Source: Tetrahymena thermophila SB210
Taxonomy: Eukaryota > Ciliophora > Oligohymenophorea > Hymenostomatida > Tetrahymenidae
Assembly (NCBI RefSeq): GCF_000189635.1
Contig: NW_002476512.1
Location: 806,001-870,000, forward strand
Direction of reading: 5' to 3'
Length of the DNA: 64,000 nt
Below, one piece after another: positions 39,075 through 51,259 of this stretch (the first letter of the stretch is position 1; each line of letters starts with the position of its first letter). The notes under the pieces are model-generated. The model was not told the origin of the DNA and ran no database searches. It was given only the letters and a program-made list of their open reading frames with translations. A program made the translations under genes and the position numbers.

Positions 39075-39335
39075 CTCTTTTATATTTATTTTATTAGCTG
39101 AAATGATCTATTTGAGATGTAGTAAATTTTAGATAATTGTTCTTAAGGATCACAATTATTTTCAATAGTAATTATTCACTCAAAAGATTATAGTATTCAA
39201 TTCGATATTCAGGTTAATATTCCTCTATATAGGCTTCTTTATTAAATTTAGTGCATAAGTAATTCTAACCTAGATAATTGCTATCTAGTACTAATGAATA
39301 TCTGATAGCTTTAAGTTGAACAAGTATTATAAACG
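39075..39335 (-). CDS. Candidate internal exon, owner uncertain
   Basis: An open segment with coding-like composition, many Glu and Tyr codons, bounded by AATTAG on the 5' side and a GTTAAA donor-like site on the 3' side. It would encode segments such as VQLKAIRYSLVLDSNYLG, FNKEAYIEEYQPEYRIEYYN and LLSEQLLLKI. It lies on the same strand as the LRR array, 1.9 kb upstream, so it could be part of the missing N-terminal region of that protein, but no continuous splice path was found. It could also be a remnant of another gene. Confidence 0.3.
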
Positions 39336-39944
39336 CTAATTGAAAACAAAATTAAAAACTAAAATAATTAAAACTTCCTCTGCATTATTTTTTACTAAAT
39401 TATTTTTAAGAATTATAGAAAATTTTTCTGAAAAATTCTTCAAGAATTAGAATTAACATAAATTTTCTATTTAATTCTAAAAAAATAAATCATTTTTTAA
39501 ATTACCATGATTACTGTAAACTCTTGGGTTTTATCATCTTGCATTTCATTTCATCATACGATAAAAATCGAATTATTTAATTTTTTTGTTTGCTTGAATT
39601 TTAAACTTTTATGTCAGAATTAATTAATGTTTTACATTAAATTTTTTGTTCATTTACTTTTTAAGTTAAGTAAATTTAGTAATAATTAATAACCAAAAAA
39701 AAATTTGTTTTAACCTAAATATTTAATAAAAAATAGATAAATCAAATATAAAACTTACTGTTTTGATAACCTACTTTTGAATATATTTTAATCATTTTCT
39801 GATAATTTTATATAATTTTTCATCAATTTTCAATATATTTATGAATGAATTTTATATTTATTTAAAAATCTATTTAAGATTTTCAATAGAAAAAATTCTT
39901 TTACATGGCAATACTTTCACTGCAAAAGCAATATTTTTGATTTA
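39336..39944. other. Spacer
   Basis: An AT-rich 600-bp spacer between the candidate exon and the 432-aa gene. Nothing recognised. Confidence 0.6.
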
Positions 39945-41243
39945 TCAAAAGATAGAATTAATTATTTCTGATTTTTTTGTCTCGTCAGATGGATAAATTT
40001 GCTTAAATTTACACATCTTAGATTTATCAATGTTGGCTTTGATGTTTTTGTATTAATTTTTTAAAGAATTTAGGTACATTAGATTATCTTTGTAATATTT
40101 TTCCATAAATAACTCTGAGTGGACAGAATACTCTACATCTTCAAGAATAATAGACAACTCCTTATTAATAAATTAATCAAATGACATTTTATCATTATTC
40201 ATTATTTTTTCTCTATAATTTATTAAATTTTCTAAATCTTTTAAATCTACATCTAATTCGGATATCTCAAAGATATATTCTTATATCAAGCATGTTTAGT
40301 TTTTTACTATTTCATTGCAAGGAAGTATCTGTTTTTTCTTAATGCTTACCTTAATTGGAAATCCATCGAAAGTTTAAATATAGCATTAATACTCCATTTC
40401 TAACTATTTCAATATCCTCAAATGTAGTCCTTCAATAGAATACTTCATGATATCTTCTTTGTTCAGCATAAGATCTATTTCTTTTTATCTTAATAGTAAA
40501 TTGCACAGATTAGAAAAGTCAATTCCAATTAAATTCAAAAAAGATTGAGAAAAACCAGTTTTAACAATTTAAATATCTCCCAACTCATAATTGAGCCTTC
40601 CTATAGTGAATTGAAATATTTAATTTTCTGACTTCTTTGAATATTCAGATATCTGTTTCATACAAAATTCCACAAACCTTTCCATTTCTTCATCCTTTTC
40701 TTTAATTAATTATTTAGTTATTTAAATTGACCCAAGTATAGATTAAACATATTTATTATAACTTCTTAGTTAAATCAACGCTTTTTTGCACTCTTTATTT
40801 TAAAGAGAATTTATTTTAGATACATATTTTATAGCTTCATCAATAGGCGTTAGCTATTTTTTTTATAAAATTGATAAGTTTATTTCTATTAGCTATTCTT
40901 CTTTAAGGTATTTTATTTACGTATTTTGATAATAGTTAAAACCAAAGCTGAAATGTTTAATGCTATAGTAGAATTTTAGAATTCCTTCTTTTGATATGCA
41001 AATTCCTGTACCTAAAAATATTTGGTCATTTAACACAACTTCTCTTTAAATAAAATCAGCTCTTAAAATTTTTCTTTTCGATACATTTTTTTTCCTAATC
41101 AATCTAAATTTTTACAAACTAACTTTTGATTATTCATCTTCAGTAAATTTATTATCCTTTTTCTTTTTACTTCTTAAAAAATATCTGGTATAGATGTCAT
41201 GGTTTATAGAATCTAAGGATAACGATTATTACTAAATTGACAT
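39945..41243 (-). CDS. 432-aa protein, possible PAS-like domain
   Basis: Single exon, ATG at 41243 and TGA at 39945-39947. An ATG at 41198 opens a different frame that stops quickly, so the upstream ATG is used. The N-terminus is basic (LRSKKKK at 23-29; RLIRKKNVSKRK at 47-58), a possible nuclear or nucleic-acid-binding signal. Residues ~140-200 are helical and charged. Residues ~215-305 (GRLNYELGDIQIVKTGFSQ, then FDGFPIKVSIKKK) have the order of strands and helices seen in PAS-like sensor domains of transcription regulators; this is a weak, by-eye resemblance. The last 100 residues are helical and acidic. I do not recognise a named family. It reads towards the LRR gene on the same strand. 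Confidence 0.7.
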
Positions 41244-42338
41244 TTTTATTTATTATTTCAAATAAAATTAATGTTTATTTATTGAAAAAATATTCCAAAA
41301 CTTTTATTTTATAAATTAAGAATTCTAAAATCTCAAATTTTTTTATCAAATAATTATTTATTTATTTGTTTTAAATAAAGTTATAATTAAATGAGTTTTA
41401 TATTGTAAGCTTTTTTAACTATAATTAGTAATGGAAAATTTTAGTTTTTGCTATTATTTTATCTTTAAATTAGTTTTTTAAATTTAATTTAATAGCAGTT
41501 TTCAAGTTTAAATTCAATAACCAAAAAGTGGAGAATATCAAAAGCCAAACCAAGACAATATAATATATAAGGTGAAAATCTTACCAAATATTATTAAATT
41601 TTTTATCTCATTTATCATTTTATCTGTTAATTGCTTTAGATTTATTAGTACTTCTAATTGGTTTAATAGGCTTTAGTTAAATGTGTGAATATGAGCAATT
41701 TCAGTTTCATTCATTTTTATTTGAATAGGAATCACCTTTTATTCACAAATAGTTGATTCACATATATTTTTTATTATTCTATGATAAAAATATTTTTGTA
41801 AATATTTTAAAAATTAAAAAAATAATTTATATTGAAAAAAGATGTCTATATAAATTAATATTTATTTTTGATAAATTTAACTTTTTTATTTTTCTTTGAC
41901 AAAATTTTTTATTATTTAATTTGAGTCAAGCAAAGATGAAAAATAAACTCAATAACGAAATAATTATAAAAAATTTATATATGGAATGTATTTATTTATC
42001 TTTTTAATTATTTGGAAAATTAATAAAAATGAAACTAAAATATTTTTTTATAAAATTTTAGGTAAATTCATTTATCTATCAACATCATTTACCCAATAAG
42101 TAAGTGAATATTATTCACCTAAATTTTAATAAAAATCTATATTGATGGATAGTGTTAGATTGAAAAATAATCTTTAATTAAGCGATTAATAAATGATTAA
42201 TTTATTTAATTTAGTTTATTGGATAAATATTTCGATTTAGATTTTTAAATTTACAGGACAGAATATGTATGAATATTATTAATTTTAATATAAATATTAT
42301 ATGAAGCATTTATTTAGTATAATTAAAAGATTAAAGTA
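41244..42338. other. Spacer, possibly with decayed 5' part of the GTPase
   Basis: AT-rich. From about 42063, after an ATTTTAG acceptor-like site, a frame is open to 42338 and contains ISIQIFKFTGQN, which resembles the Rab strand leading to WDTAGQE. I found no splice that joins it in frame to the downstream GTPase-like segment. No P-loop (GxxxxGKS) was seen. Confidence 0.4.
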
Positions 42339-42665
42339 ATGATCTTTCCTTTTAAATAAGAAGGATGTAGATTTAGAGTAATAACTAAAAAATATTTTTA
42401 AGATTCTACTACTCTTATTTTTGCTTGTGATGTGACAAACAGAGACTCTTTTGATTCCTTATAGGAAAGAATATAATTAATTATTGATGGAATAAAGTTT
42501 TTCAAAAAATATGATTATTTTTCTTATAGGACTAAAAAAAGATCTATCTATATGATTAAAGACAGGTATAAATAAATAAATGAAGTAAAAAAAATTGCTG
42601 ACTAATTAGGAATGAATTTTTTTGAAATTTCCTCAATAGAGGAATTATGTATTTGTAATGTTTGA
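42339..42665 (+). pseudogene. Decayed Rab-like small GTPase
   Basis: Open frame of 108 aa, ATG 42339, TGA 42663-42665, matching the middle and C-terminal half of Rab/Ras proteins. CRFRVITKKYFQDSTTLIF corresponds to the Rab RFRTITSSYYRGA strand, ACDVTNRDSFDSL to the YDVTDRESF block, and VKKIADQLGMNFFEISS to the EAKEFADSLG..FFETSAK block. The guanine-specificity motif NKxD is lost (IKDR region) and SAK has become SSI. It ends soon after, without the usual C-terminal prenylation cysteines. With no P-loop upstream this is most likely a pseudogene. The family match is good; loss of function is inferred. Confidence 0.6.
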
Positions 42666-42695
42666 TCTTGTAATAAGAGAATCTCTAGAAAGACT

Positions 42696-42742
<47 letters not shown>

Positions 42743-43728
42743 TAGTCTATGAAATTATTAGTATTTTTTTTGGTAAATTTAAAATAGAGAACAAGATAAT
42801 TTAAAAATTTTACTAAAATAAAAATACATACATCTATACATACAAAACTTTTATAAATTAGCTTAAAACTATTTTGATTAGAAAATATAAAATAGCTAGG
42901 TAATTTAAAAAAAGTATAACTTTTATTTACTAAGATCAGTATAATTTGAAGTATATTTTCACTTAAAGACAGACTGGTTGATGTAAAAGGAAATACACTA
43001 TTTATATAGTTTTAATTTTTTAATCACATAAATTCAAGTAAATCAATAAAATAAATAATAAATATCAATTTTTATCATTTATTATATGTAGAATTGGTTA
43101 AAATTAAATAATTTTTTAAAAATATAAAAACATTTATTTAGATAAAAATCAAATTAAATTGTATAATAGTAAAAAACTATATTTATAATAGTATTAATTT
43201 TTTTTTTAATTTATCAATTCAGTTATTAATATTTCATTCAATAAATATTAATTATTATCTTTATTTTTTTAAGTATAAAATAAAATAACTCTTAATTGTT
43301 AGTTCATTATTTGATTTGCTTATTTATGATTTGTATATACCGTAATTCCACATTAATTAAGGCTTCTTACCCCCAAATTATTTTGAAAAAAATGGCCCTT
43401 TAAAATAAAATAAAGGGGTTGGTAAATATATATTACTTTTTGAATTTTTGAGATTTTATAGTATACAGAATATTTAATCTATATTAAAATTTACATCCAA
43501 TTATAGGATACAATTTATAAAAAACAAATATTTAGTTTAGAAGTTAGTTAGTTAGTTAGTTTTTAATTATTTATTTATTTTGTATAATTTGTTATAAATT
43601 AAATACTGAAGTAAAATAAAATTATATATGCAAATTAGTCTTTAAAATTCAAATTATATGTATGTATTTCTGTATATATATCTATCTATATTTTTAGTTA
43701 GAGAGAGGTCTTTTATTAAAAAATATTT
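42666..43728. other. Spacer with TTTA array and a GC pocket
   Basis: It contains a (TTTA)n array at about 42695-42743, a GTTA run near 43541-43560, and at 43370-43425 short C5 and G4 stretches (ACCCCCAAA and AAGGGGTTGG) about 50 bp apart. The latter recall telomeric CCCCAA/GGGGTT units but are single copies. No gene is seen. Confidence 0.6.
42695..42743. repeat. (TTTA)n microsatellite
   Basis: About twelve perfect copies of TTTA immediately downstream of the decayed GTPase. Confidence 0.9.
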
Positions 43729-45975
43729 TCATTTATTTTGTATTGATTATTCATCATCACTATTTTTTAATAATATCTTACGAGGATTAACTTCTAAGTC
43801 GTTGTAATATTATTTTTTTCTTTATTATCTTCTTAACAAACTAGCTACATCTTTGAATGTTAAAGGAGATAGTAAGATTAAGGAAACTAAAGTAAGACCT
43901 AAGAGTACCCAAAATACATTACCAACACCTGCATATGGGACTACAAGTTAAGTAATGGCTGCAAAACAAGCTCCAGTTCCATCTTTTAAGATTTAAATAT
44001 TAAAATTAAGTTATCAAAGAAATTAATTAAATAAATTGTTTATTTAAAGCATGATAAAATATTAAAATTTAAAATAATTCTTTATTTGTTTGTTTGTTTG
44101 TTTAAATGGCTTTAAAAAACTAAAGGATTAATTTATTTCAAATTTAACTATGCAATAATTGATTTACCTATTAATGAAGTAACTGTAGACAAAGCATCAG
44201 CAGAATTTTTTAAAGCTTTTTATTTAGCTAGATCAATCATGATAGCGGATTGGCATACATTGTATGGACCTCCTAGGAATATACCAATAAAAAAGAAAAG
44301 AATAGAGTTTGCTAGAGGACTATCTGTATTAAGAATCAGACAGACAATCATCAAACCTACAGAAAAGAGAATTGAAGGGCCCATAAGGACAGCTCTTTTA
44401 CGAATTCTATCTGTTACTTAACCGACGATCATTCCTTTTAAATTAGAATATATTAAAAAAATGTTTTAATTTGGAATTAAATAGTTAGACTTAATTATTC
44501 AATCATTAATTAATAAGTTAAAAAAGTAAATAAATAATTTTACCACCAATGAAGATGCCAATATCGAACAAAGAACAAACAACAGATTTATTGACCATAG
44601 AAACGTGATTACCCCCTGTGCTCAATAAGGTGGGAAGCCAAAAGAGGATGCAATAAACAGTTGATTTTAATCCAGAGAAGAGGAGAGCATATATTGCAAC
44701 ATTAGGAATCAACCAGGCATTGAAAAAGTTGACAGGTGTTCTGTCTTAGTCAGTACTCAAGTTAGAAGGTTACTTTTAAGAAAATACAGAGGAAAATAAC
44801 GATGAGTTGAACTTCTTTAACAGCTCTTGTTATGCTTATTGCTCAGTTTTTGTTTCATCATCCATAATACTTCCCCACTCAGCTTATGCATCTATGCCTT
44901 AATTAATTCAGTTTAAAAAAATCAATTATAAAATCAGTAATTTCAACATAAATTTATAATAATGCTAAATTTATTAAGTTAGTAAGTAAGTAAGTTATTA
45001 AGTAAAAAATGAAACTAGAAATTAATAAAACAAACACAGCTGCTTTTTTAAGTATTTGCTTTAAATTATATTTTAAACTTAATTTTGCTTGCTATAATAA
45101 TTTTATTACTGTTTTGTATGGATGGAATACTTACTAATTACATATTGCAAAATTAAAGAATTTTATAATATTTTGTTAATTTTTACCTATTTTCTCAGGG
45201 TAAGGTTTCATAAATAAGAATAAGTTTACTACCATGATGAATATTAAGGTTGCTGAAGCTATTGGTACATAGCCCCATTGAATATTCAATCCTGCAGACA
45301 TCACACAACCTAAAGTGTATCCCATGATGTCTCCAAAATTAGTAGTACCTATCCAAAAACCCATGATCAAACCTCTTTTCTTTTTTCCAAACCAATTACC
45401 CATGGCAGCTACAAATCCAGGCATGGCAGTACTTTAGCTCAACCCATTCAAAATCCAAAAGATGATAAAAACAACTTCTCTTGTGGTACCTTCAACCTTA
45501 TTTTTATATATTTTTATTTATTGTTTGTTGCTTTGCTTAACTTTTAACTTGTAAAATTGGAAAGTAAATTAATTAAATAACTTGATTAGCTTTGATACAA
45601 TAAGTAGTAGTAATAACAATAATAACTAATAATAAAAATATCTTTTACTGCTCCTGTAGTTTGCAAAATACCAACAACCATAAGACAAACAACTGCACAG
45701 AGCATACCAATAGTTGTGAAGTATTTAAGATCCATTCTATCTCCATAATGTCCTAAAGTTGCGAGACCAATAGAATATGACATGAGAAAAGCGAAATCCA
45801 TATAACCAAGGAAAGTGCTACTAATATCGCTATCACTTTCCATATTTGCCTTCATCAAAGACCAGGACTGACGAGCACAGTGGAGAGTGGCATAACCAAA
45901 AAAGGTTAGGCCAAAAATTAAGCATCTATAATATTTCAATCTCTTTTAACTCTTTTTTTAATCTTGTTCATCCAT
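43729..45975 (-). CDS. SLC37-like organophosphate:phosphate antiporter (MFS)
   Basis: Five exons: 45649-45975, 45187-45496, 44544-44897, 44168-44434, 43729-43982; 503 aa, normal for the family (~430-530). All junctions keep frame (intron 1 phase 0, others phase 1). About twelve hydrophobic segments are visible. YATLHCARQSWSLMK (residues 28-42) matches the YHxSRKPxSxVK segment of SLC37/GlpT proteins, with R35 at the phosphate-binding Arg position. GHYGDRMD (75-82) is the MFS motif A loop. MGNWFGKKKRGLIMGFW, then GGMIVGQVTDRIRKR and LGGPYN, and KALKNSADALSTVTSLIDG match the second-half signatures. A charged loop of ~60 residues joins the two halves. The likely reaction is exchange of a sugar phosphate or glycerol 3-phosphate for phosphate across an internal (ER) or plasma membrane; the exact substrate is not readable. 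Confidence 0.9.
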
Positions 45976-48900
45976 TTTTTAGCTTTTGTACTTACTTACT
46001 TACTTTAGAATATTTATTATGTTTTTTTGTTAGCTTCTTTTTTGATTTTTAACTTATTAAGATTGTTTAAAGTTAATATGATTAATATGATACGCAGAAT
46101 TTTAATAACCAATTTAAAAAAGATCAACTAATTGAATGAGGAGAAATCTTAATCAAATTAATGTATTTTCCAATTAAAATTTTACATGTTAATTAGAGTG
46201 AGTAAACAAACATAGTTATTTATTTTCGAAAAGTTGCTCACCTATTTAATTATTCGCGAAAAAATATGCCAGAGTTGAAATGCATTAAATTTTAATTACT
46301 TTAAAGCTAATTTTGTAAATATTTGGTTAAATTCTTGAGTTAATGTGTAATTGAAACAAAATAAATCTTTAAATAATTTTATTTATTGCTTTTATTTACT
46401 ATAAAACAAAAAGAGTCCATCAAAAGAAATAAACAATTTTTTGGTTGACTTGAACAATTTATCTATAAATAGATTTATTATTAGAACGTTCATTAAAATA
46501 GTATGAAAGAAAAAGAAAAATTTCAATTTATTTATGTTATCATAAATTATTTTACAAATAAACTTATGACTAATGTACCACTTTCCTCATTTTAAATTGA
46601 TAATGTTCCTCATGTAAAATGTAAGCTTCTTGAAGGATATTTCTAAATATCTACTAGATCTAAAGTTATGTGGTAATAAATAAGCAAATATCTATACTCT
46701 AAAGGAAAATAATAGTGCAAGAGCAAATAAAATTCTATTAATATAAAATAAATTTGTAAAAGATAAAATAAAGTAAATTTGGTTGTTTAAAAAAGAAATA
46801 CATAAAATAATGCTAATTTTTATTATCTAATTAGCATATTTATTTATTTAAATTAATGCAGAAAGATAAATCAAAATTTATATTTCGTTCATTTTGTTCA
46901 TTTTGACATATCATATAAAATAAATCTTTGCTATTGTAAAATATAATTAATCATTAAGAAATCAAAAAAAAAAAATCGAATTACTGTGTTAATAGATCAA
47001 TTTTTTCCTTATAAATTTAATAAATTATGTAATTTTAAATCAAATACGATTTTTAGGGAATGAAAGAATATAAAAAATAACTAAATTTTATTTTCTTATT
47101 GATAAAATAGATAAATTTACATCGGGATGGAAAACAACGAACGAACGGATATTTTTTAAAGTTAAATTTATCTTTTTCTTATCAATTTTAGTTTATTATA
47201 TTTCGGTCATTTTTTAAATATCCGCTTTGCTTTAAGGTTTAAGCTATAATTTTAAATTATTAAATTTCAAATTTTTAACAGATAGATTCAAAAAATAAAA
47301 GAAATGCAATTTAAGCCAATTGGTGGCAAAATCATCGAAAATTATTAGCTTAATTTTTATAAAATTTTTATTAAGATATTTGCGAAGGTATGTATGTATT
47401 TTTTTGTTTGATTGATTGATTAGCTTACACTGAACTCAATTTTTATATTTAATTAATTAATTAAAATATGATCTTTTTCTGAAGAAAAGATTGTCATCAA
47501 AAATTAATTATCATTTATTTATTTTTAGATACACTTGAATTTCTTTTATTTGAGATTTGCATGTATGTATTTACGTAAATAATTAATATTTGTTAAGTAT
47601 TTTGAAAAATATTTTATATTAAAAGTGAATGACACTTTTTAATAATAAGAAATGCAAAAATTTATTTATTTCAAGATTTTTAAAGATATGCTTCAAATGT
47701 TTAATTTTTTTCCCTTTATTTGAGGTTTGATTAAGAATAGATCTCTTTATCAATACATAATTAGTTAATTAATAAGAGAATATGATATAAATATAGAATT
47801 TTTATAGATAAATGAAAGCAATTATAATTTTTTGATGCTTTTCAAAATAAATTGGCTGATTCACTTTATATGAGAGAGAGATACTTTGATTTATTTACAG
47901 CTAAAAATAAAAATATTTAGTAACAAATATAAAAAAATTACAAACATTCAAATAGATAAAATTGATAGTTAAAATGTTATCAATTTATCTAGAAAAATAA
48001 TAAAATTAAGAAATTTTCTATCGATTTGAGATTTATTGTATTTTTTAATCGACTTGAGTATTGAAAACAACAAGATAGATAGATAGATAGATCCATATTA
48101 CTTAGAAAAAAATTAAAAGAAAATTTTAAAGATATTTTTTTATCTTTTATGATAAAAGTTAAGAAATTTCAAGTAGAAATTTATTAATTTTTGTGTAAGC
48201 AGAAAAATTAGAAATTGTAAAAATGAATAAGTATTCAATTAATTCTTTAAGTTTTTGTGTAGAGGAGCAAACAAGATAAAAAATTTTAGGTAGTAACTTT
48301 GCCAATTTTTAATTTAAAAAACTCAAGTTAATTTGACAAAACTTAAGTGTGAGAAATATTAATTATTGTTTAAAATATTAAAAAATAAATAAAGAAATGT
48401 AGACAGTATTCATTCAAACATTTTCAGTAGAAAAAATTGAAATAGAAAAACTTTTTTAAGTGACTTCAAAAGTGAAAATAATTATTCATATTAAATTTTA
48501 TGTGAACATAATGAATGAGTCATAATAAATTTACTTTCCTCAAAAAATAAAATATAAGTAATTAAAATGGGTATTTATTCTTATTTTTTTCTTCTCAGCC
48601 ATTTAATTTTAGGCTCTCCCTTTTGTGAATCAACTATAAATTGAATTCTTTTCTTTAGGATGAATCAATCATAAATATCCTGAAATAGTAGGAGTGATGC
48701 ATGCTTAAGAATTATAATTACATTCTAAACATACAAGTATAAATAAATAAATTAATTAATTAATCACTAAATTTACCTACCCTAGTCTTTTTTAATTATT
48801 ACAAAGATTTGATTCTAAAAATCAGCCAGCTATTTTCAAAAGTAAATACGTTTATTTATTTATTCTATTCTATTTTCTTAAAAAAATTTCAAATAACTGA

Positions 48901-50490
48901 AATTTAAAATCTTAGTCTACTAATTTAAATTTATATGTTATATAATTATGTCTTAATAATTAATTATTGGTTTATGCTTAACACTTTAGTAATTTTTAAG
49001 ATAGATTTTAAAATGTTAGTTCTTATTTTTATTTATATGTTTTCTAAAAATACTATTTTTTTTTATACAAAGATGATCATAAACATAGACAAATTGGGCT
49101 TATTTCAACAAAATTACAATAAGAAAATTTACATAATTAAAAACTAAGCCATTTCATTTAAATTTTTGCTCATTAATTGAAGATAAAAATTTCGGTTATT
49201 TTTCAATGTAAGTTAATTTTTTTTCTTTCAATTGTTGTTTGTAATTTGTACAAATGTAGATTTTAGATTATAAATGAAGGAATTTCTTTTTTACATTAAA
49301 AAAATATAAATAAAATAGACATAGTTGTAAGAAATTTATGATTAGTTTTTTCCTTGTTGTACAAAATTAAAAAATAATTTTATTTCTAGAGTTAAAGAAA
49401 AAATAGTTTGTTTCTATTATTTTGTAAATCTGATTAAACGTATCTTAGCATTTTTTATTATATTTAAACAAATTTTTTAATATTTTGATAAATTTTTTAA
49501 CATTTTGTTTTTTAAAATCTTTTGATTAGAAAGAAGAAGCCACATTAAACCTAAAGTTTTATTTAATTTCATTAACAAACTGATTTACTATCTTGAAAAT
49601 TAATGCAATAATTTGCATGCTTGAATGAGTGGTTATTTATTATTTAATTTATAGTTTATTCATGTAGCTCTAATATATGTTATTTTTTTCATATAAAATT
49701 GATGGTAATAGTTTTCTCACAAAAAAGCTTGAAAAACTCTTGAAAATTTAAAAAAAATAGAGCAATTTTTTATTTAAATGGAATGAAATCGCTACAAACA
49801 AAACAGTTCGAACTATCGTCTTTTATTTTTAAAATAAATAAATAAATAATTATTTTTTCAGAAAAACATTAAAAATATAAAATTGGTTAAGTTTTAGTAT
49901 GTATCAAACATAACTTTTTATTTTTTAAAGAAAAACATATTTAATGTGTGTAAGCAATTTTTTTAATAATAAAAAAAATAGAATGCTTTAATTTTGCTTA
50001 TTTTTAAAAAAGTGGATTATTTACTTACTGAAAATAACATTAAAATTTGAGTTAATAACTCTTAGATTAGTTTATTACTAGAGTAAAAAAAATCCACACA
50101 ATTAAAAAATTTACATTGCGAAATAAAAACCATAATATTGGACTTAATATCAATGATGTAACAATTAAAAAATACTTGGTTTGGTTACCAAAGAAAAGCT
50201 GATTAATAGAGTAAGAAATGTTTAAAAATTATGAAAATTATTGAATCTAACAAAATTTGTGGTAATAAATATGTTTAATTTATGCTAGATGAAAATCAAA
50301 GAAAATCCTTGGATAATGTATAATTAATTAATAATTATGCTTAAAAATAAAAATTTTTTCAAAGAAAGCCTAGCCGTATTTTTAGATTTATGCTTTGATA
50401 TCAATTTCATATTAAATATGATCCAATCAATCAAGAAGATTATTGCAAAATAAATAATTTAAAAGAAATTTTAAACAGGAGGAAGTAAAA
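45976..50490. other. AT-rich noncoding stretch
   Basis: A 4.5-kb spacer. Several frames are open (46566-47063, 47127-47411 and, on the minus strand, 48595-48732), with a few coding-like starts (MTNVPLSSFQIDNVPHVK; MENNERTDI), but they are within the length expected by chance in this code and match no family I know. Short GATA and TATG runs occur. I do not annotate a gene. Confidence 0.5.
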
Positions 50491-50950
50491 ATGAAAAAGG
50501 AATTCATAATTAGTCATTTTAGTAATATTGAGATAGAAATACTAGAAGTATGTAATTAATTATTAATAGAAATGATTATAAATATAAATATTTTGATGAT
50601 AAATTATTTATTAATTTTATTATAATAAATTGGTAATCAAGAGTATAAGAAAGAAAGATAGATAGATAGGTAGGTAGATGGAGAGAATTAATAAGAAAGG
50701 TTAAATAAATAATTTCATTTATTATTGATATTCCATCCATAATTCTCCTATTGAAGTATTTATCTATTATTATCCAACTATAATTATGATATTCCGACTC
50801 TCAGAAATCAATCGATTAATTAATTAATCAAGATTAATTACATGCATAGTTATAATTTACTTTTATTTCTCTAAGGAACTATTCGTTCGCAAAGAAATCC
50901 TATCAGATAGAATGTTTGTCTATAATCATATAATCCAATCAATTGTATGG
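50491..50950 (+). CDS. Tentative two-exon start of a small gene
   Basis: Exon 1 50491-50547 begins MKKEFIISHFSN and ends at a GTATGT donor. Exon 2 50876-50950, after a TTTCTCTAAG acceptor, encodes ELFVRKEILSDRMFVYNHII and ends at a GTAAGA donor. The introns are phase 0 and the segments have coding-like composition. I could not place the 3' exon: the next acceptor gives a frame that runs into the antisense MGNC gene without a stop. Treat it as a candidate only. Confidence 0.28.
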
Positions 50951-51259
50951 GTAAGAATATTTCTTGTTTTGGTTATTAAAATATTTGTAGAAAGTGAGTA
51001 TGTGGATAATAATATATAAATAATTAATGAGGAGAAGAGGAAGGAGAAATTTTAATTTAATATTAAGTGTTTGTTTTGCTAATTATTTTTGTTAGTTAGA
51101 TCGTTAGTTACTATTTTTGGTATTTAAATTTTTTAAATTAGTTCGTTTTTATTTATTTATTTTATTTACATTTTTAGATTAAAATAATTATTTTTTTTAG
51201 CATTTACTTTTTAGATAAATAATTTTATGTTTGTTTTAATAAGGAGATTTAAATGTTTC

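Noticed and set aside
46566-47063. 165-aa open frame starting MTNVPLSSFQ
   Set aside because: Length is well within chance, the second half is random-like and no splice pattern or homology supports it.
47104-47230. Imperfect inverted repeat around GGATATTTTTT
   Set aside because: Arms are short and AT-driven; no element boundaries or target duplication seen.
47127-47411. 94-aa open frame starting MENNERTDI
   Set aside because: Short, mostly Ile/Phe/Gln-rich and without homology or clear introns.
48595-48732. 45-aa minus-strand frame starting MFRMQLQFL
   Set aside because: Too short and unsupported by splicing or homology.
50153-50398. 81-aa open frame that at first looked transposase-like
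   Set aside because: No catalytic residues or terminal repeats could be identified; length is chance-level.
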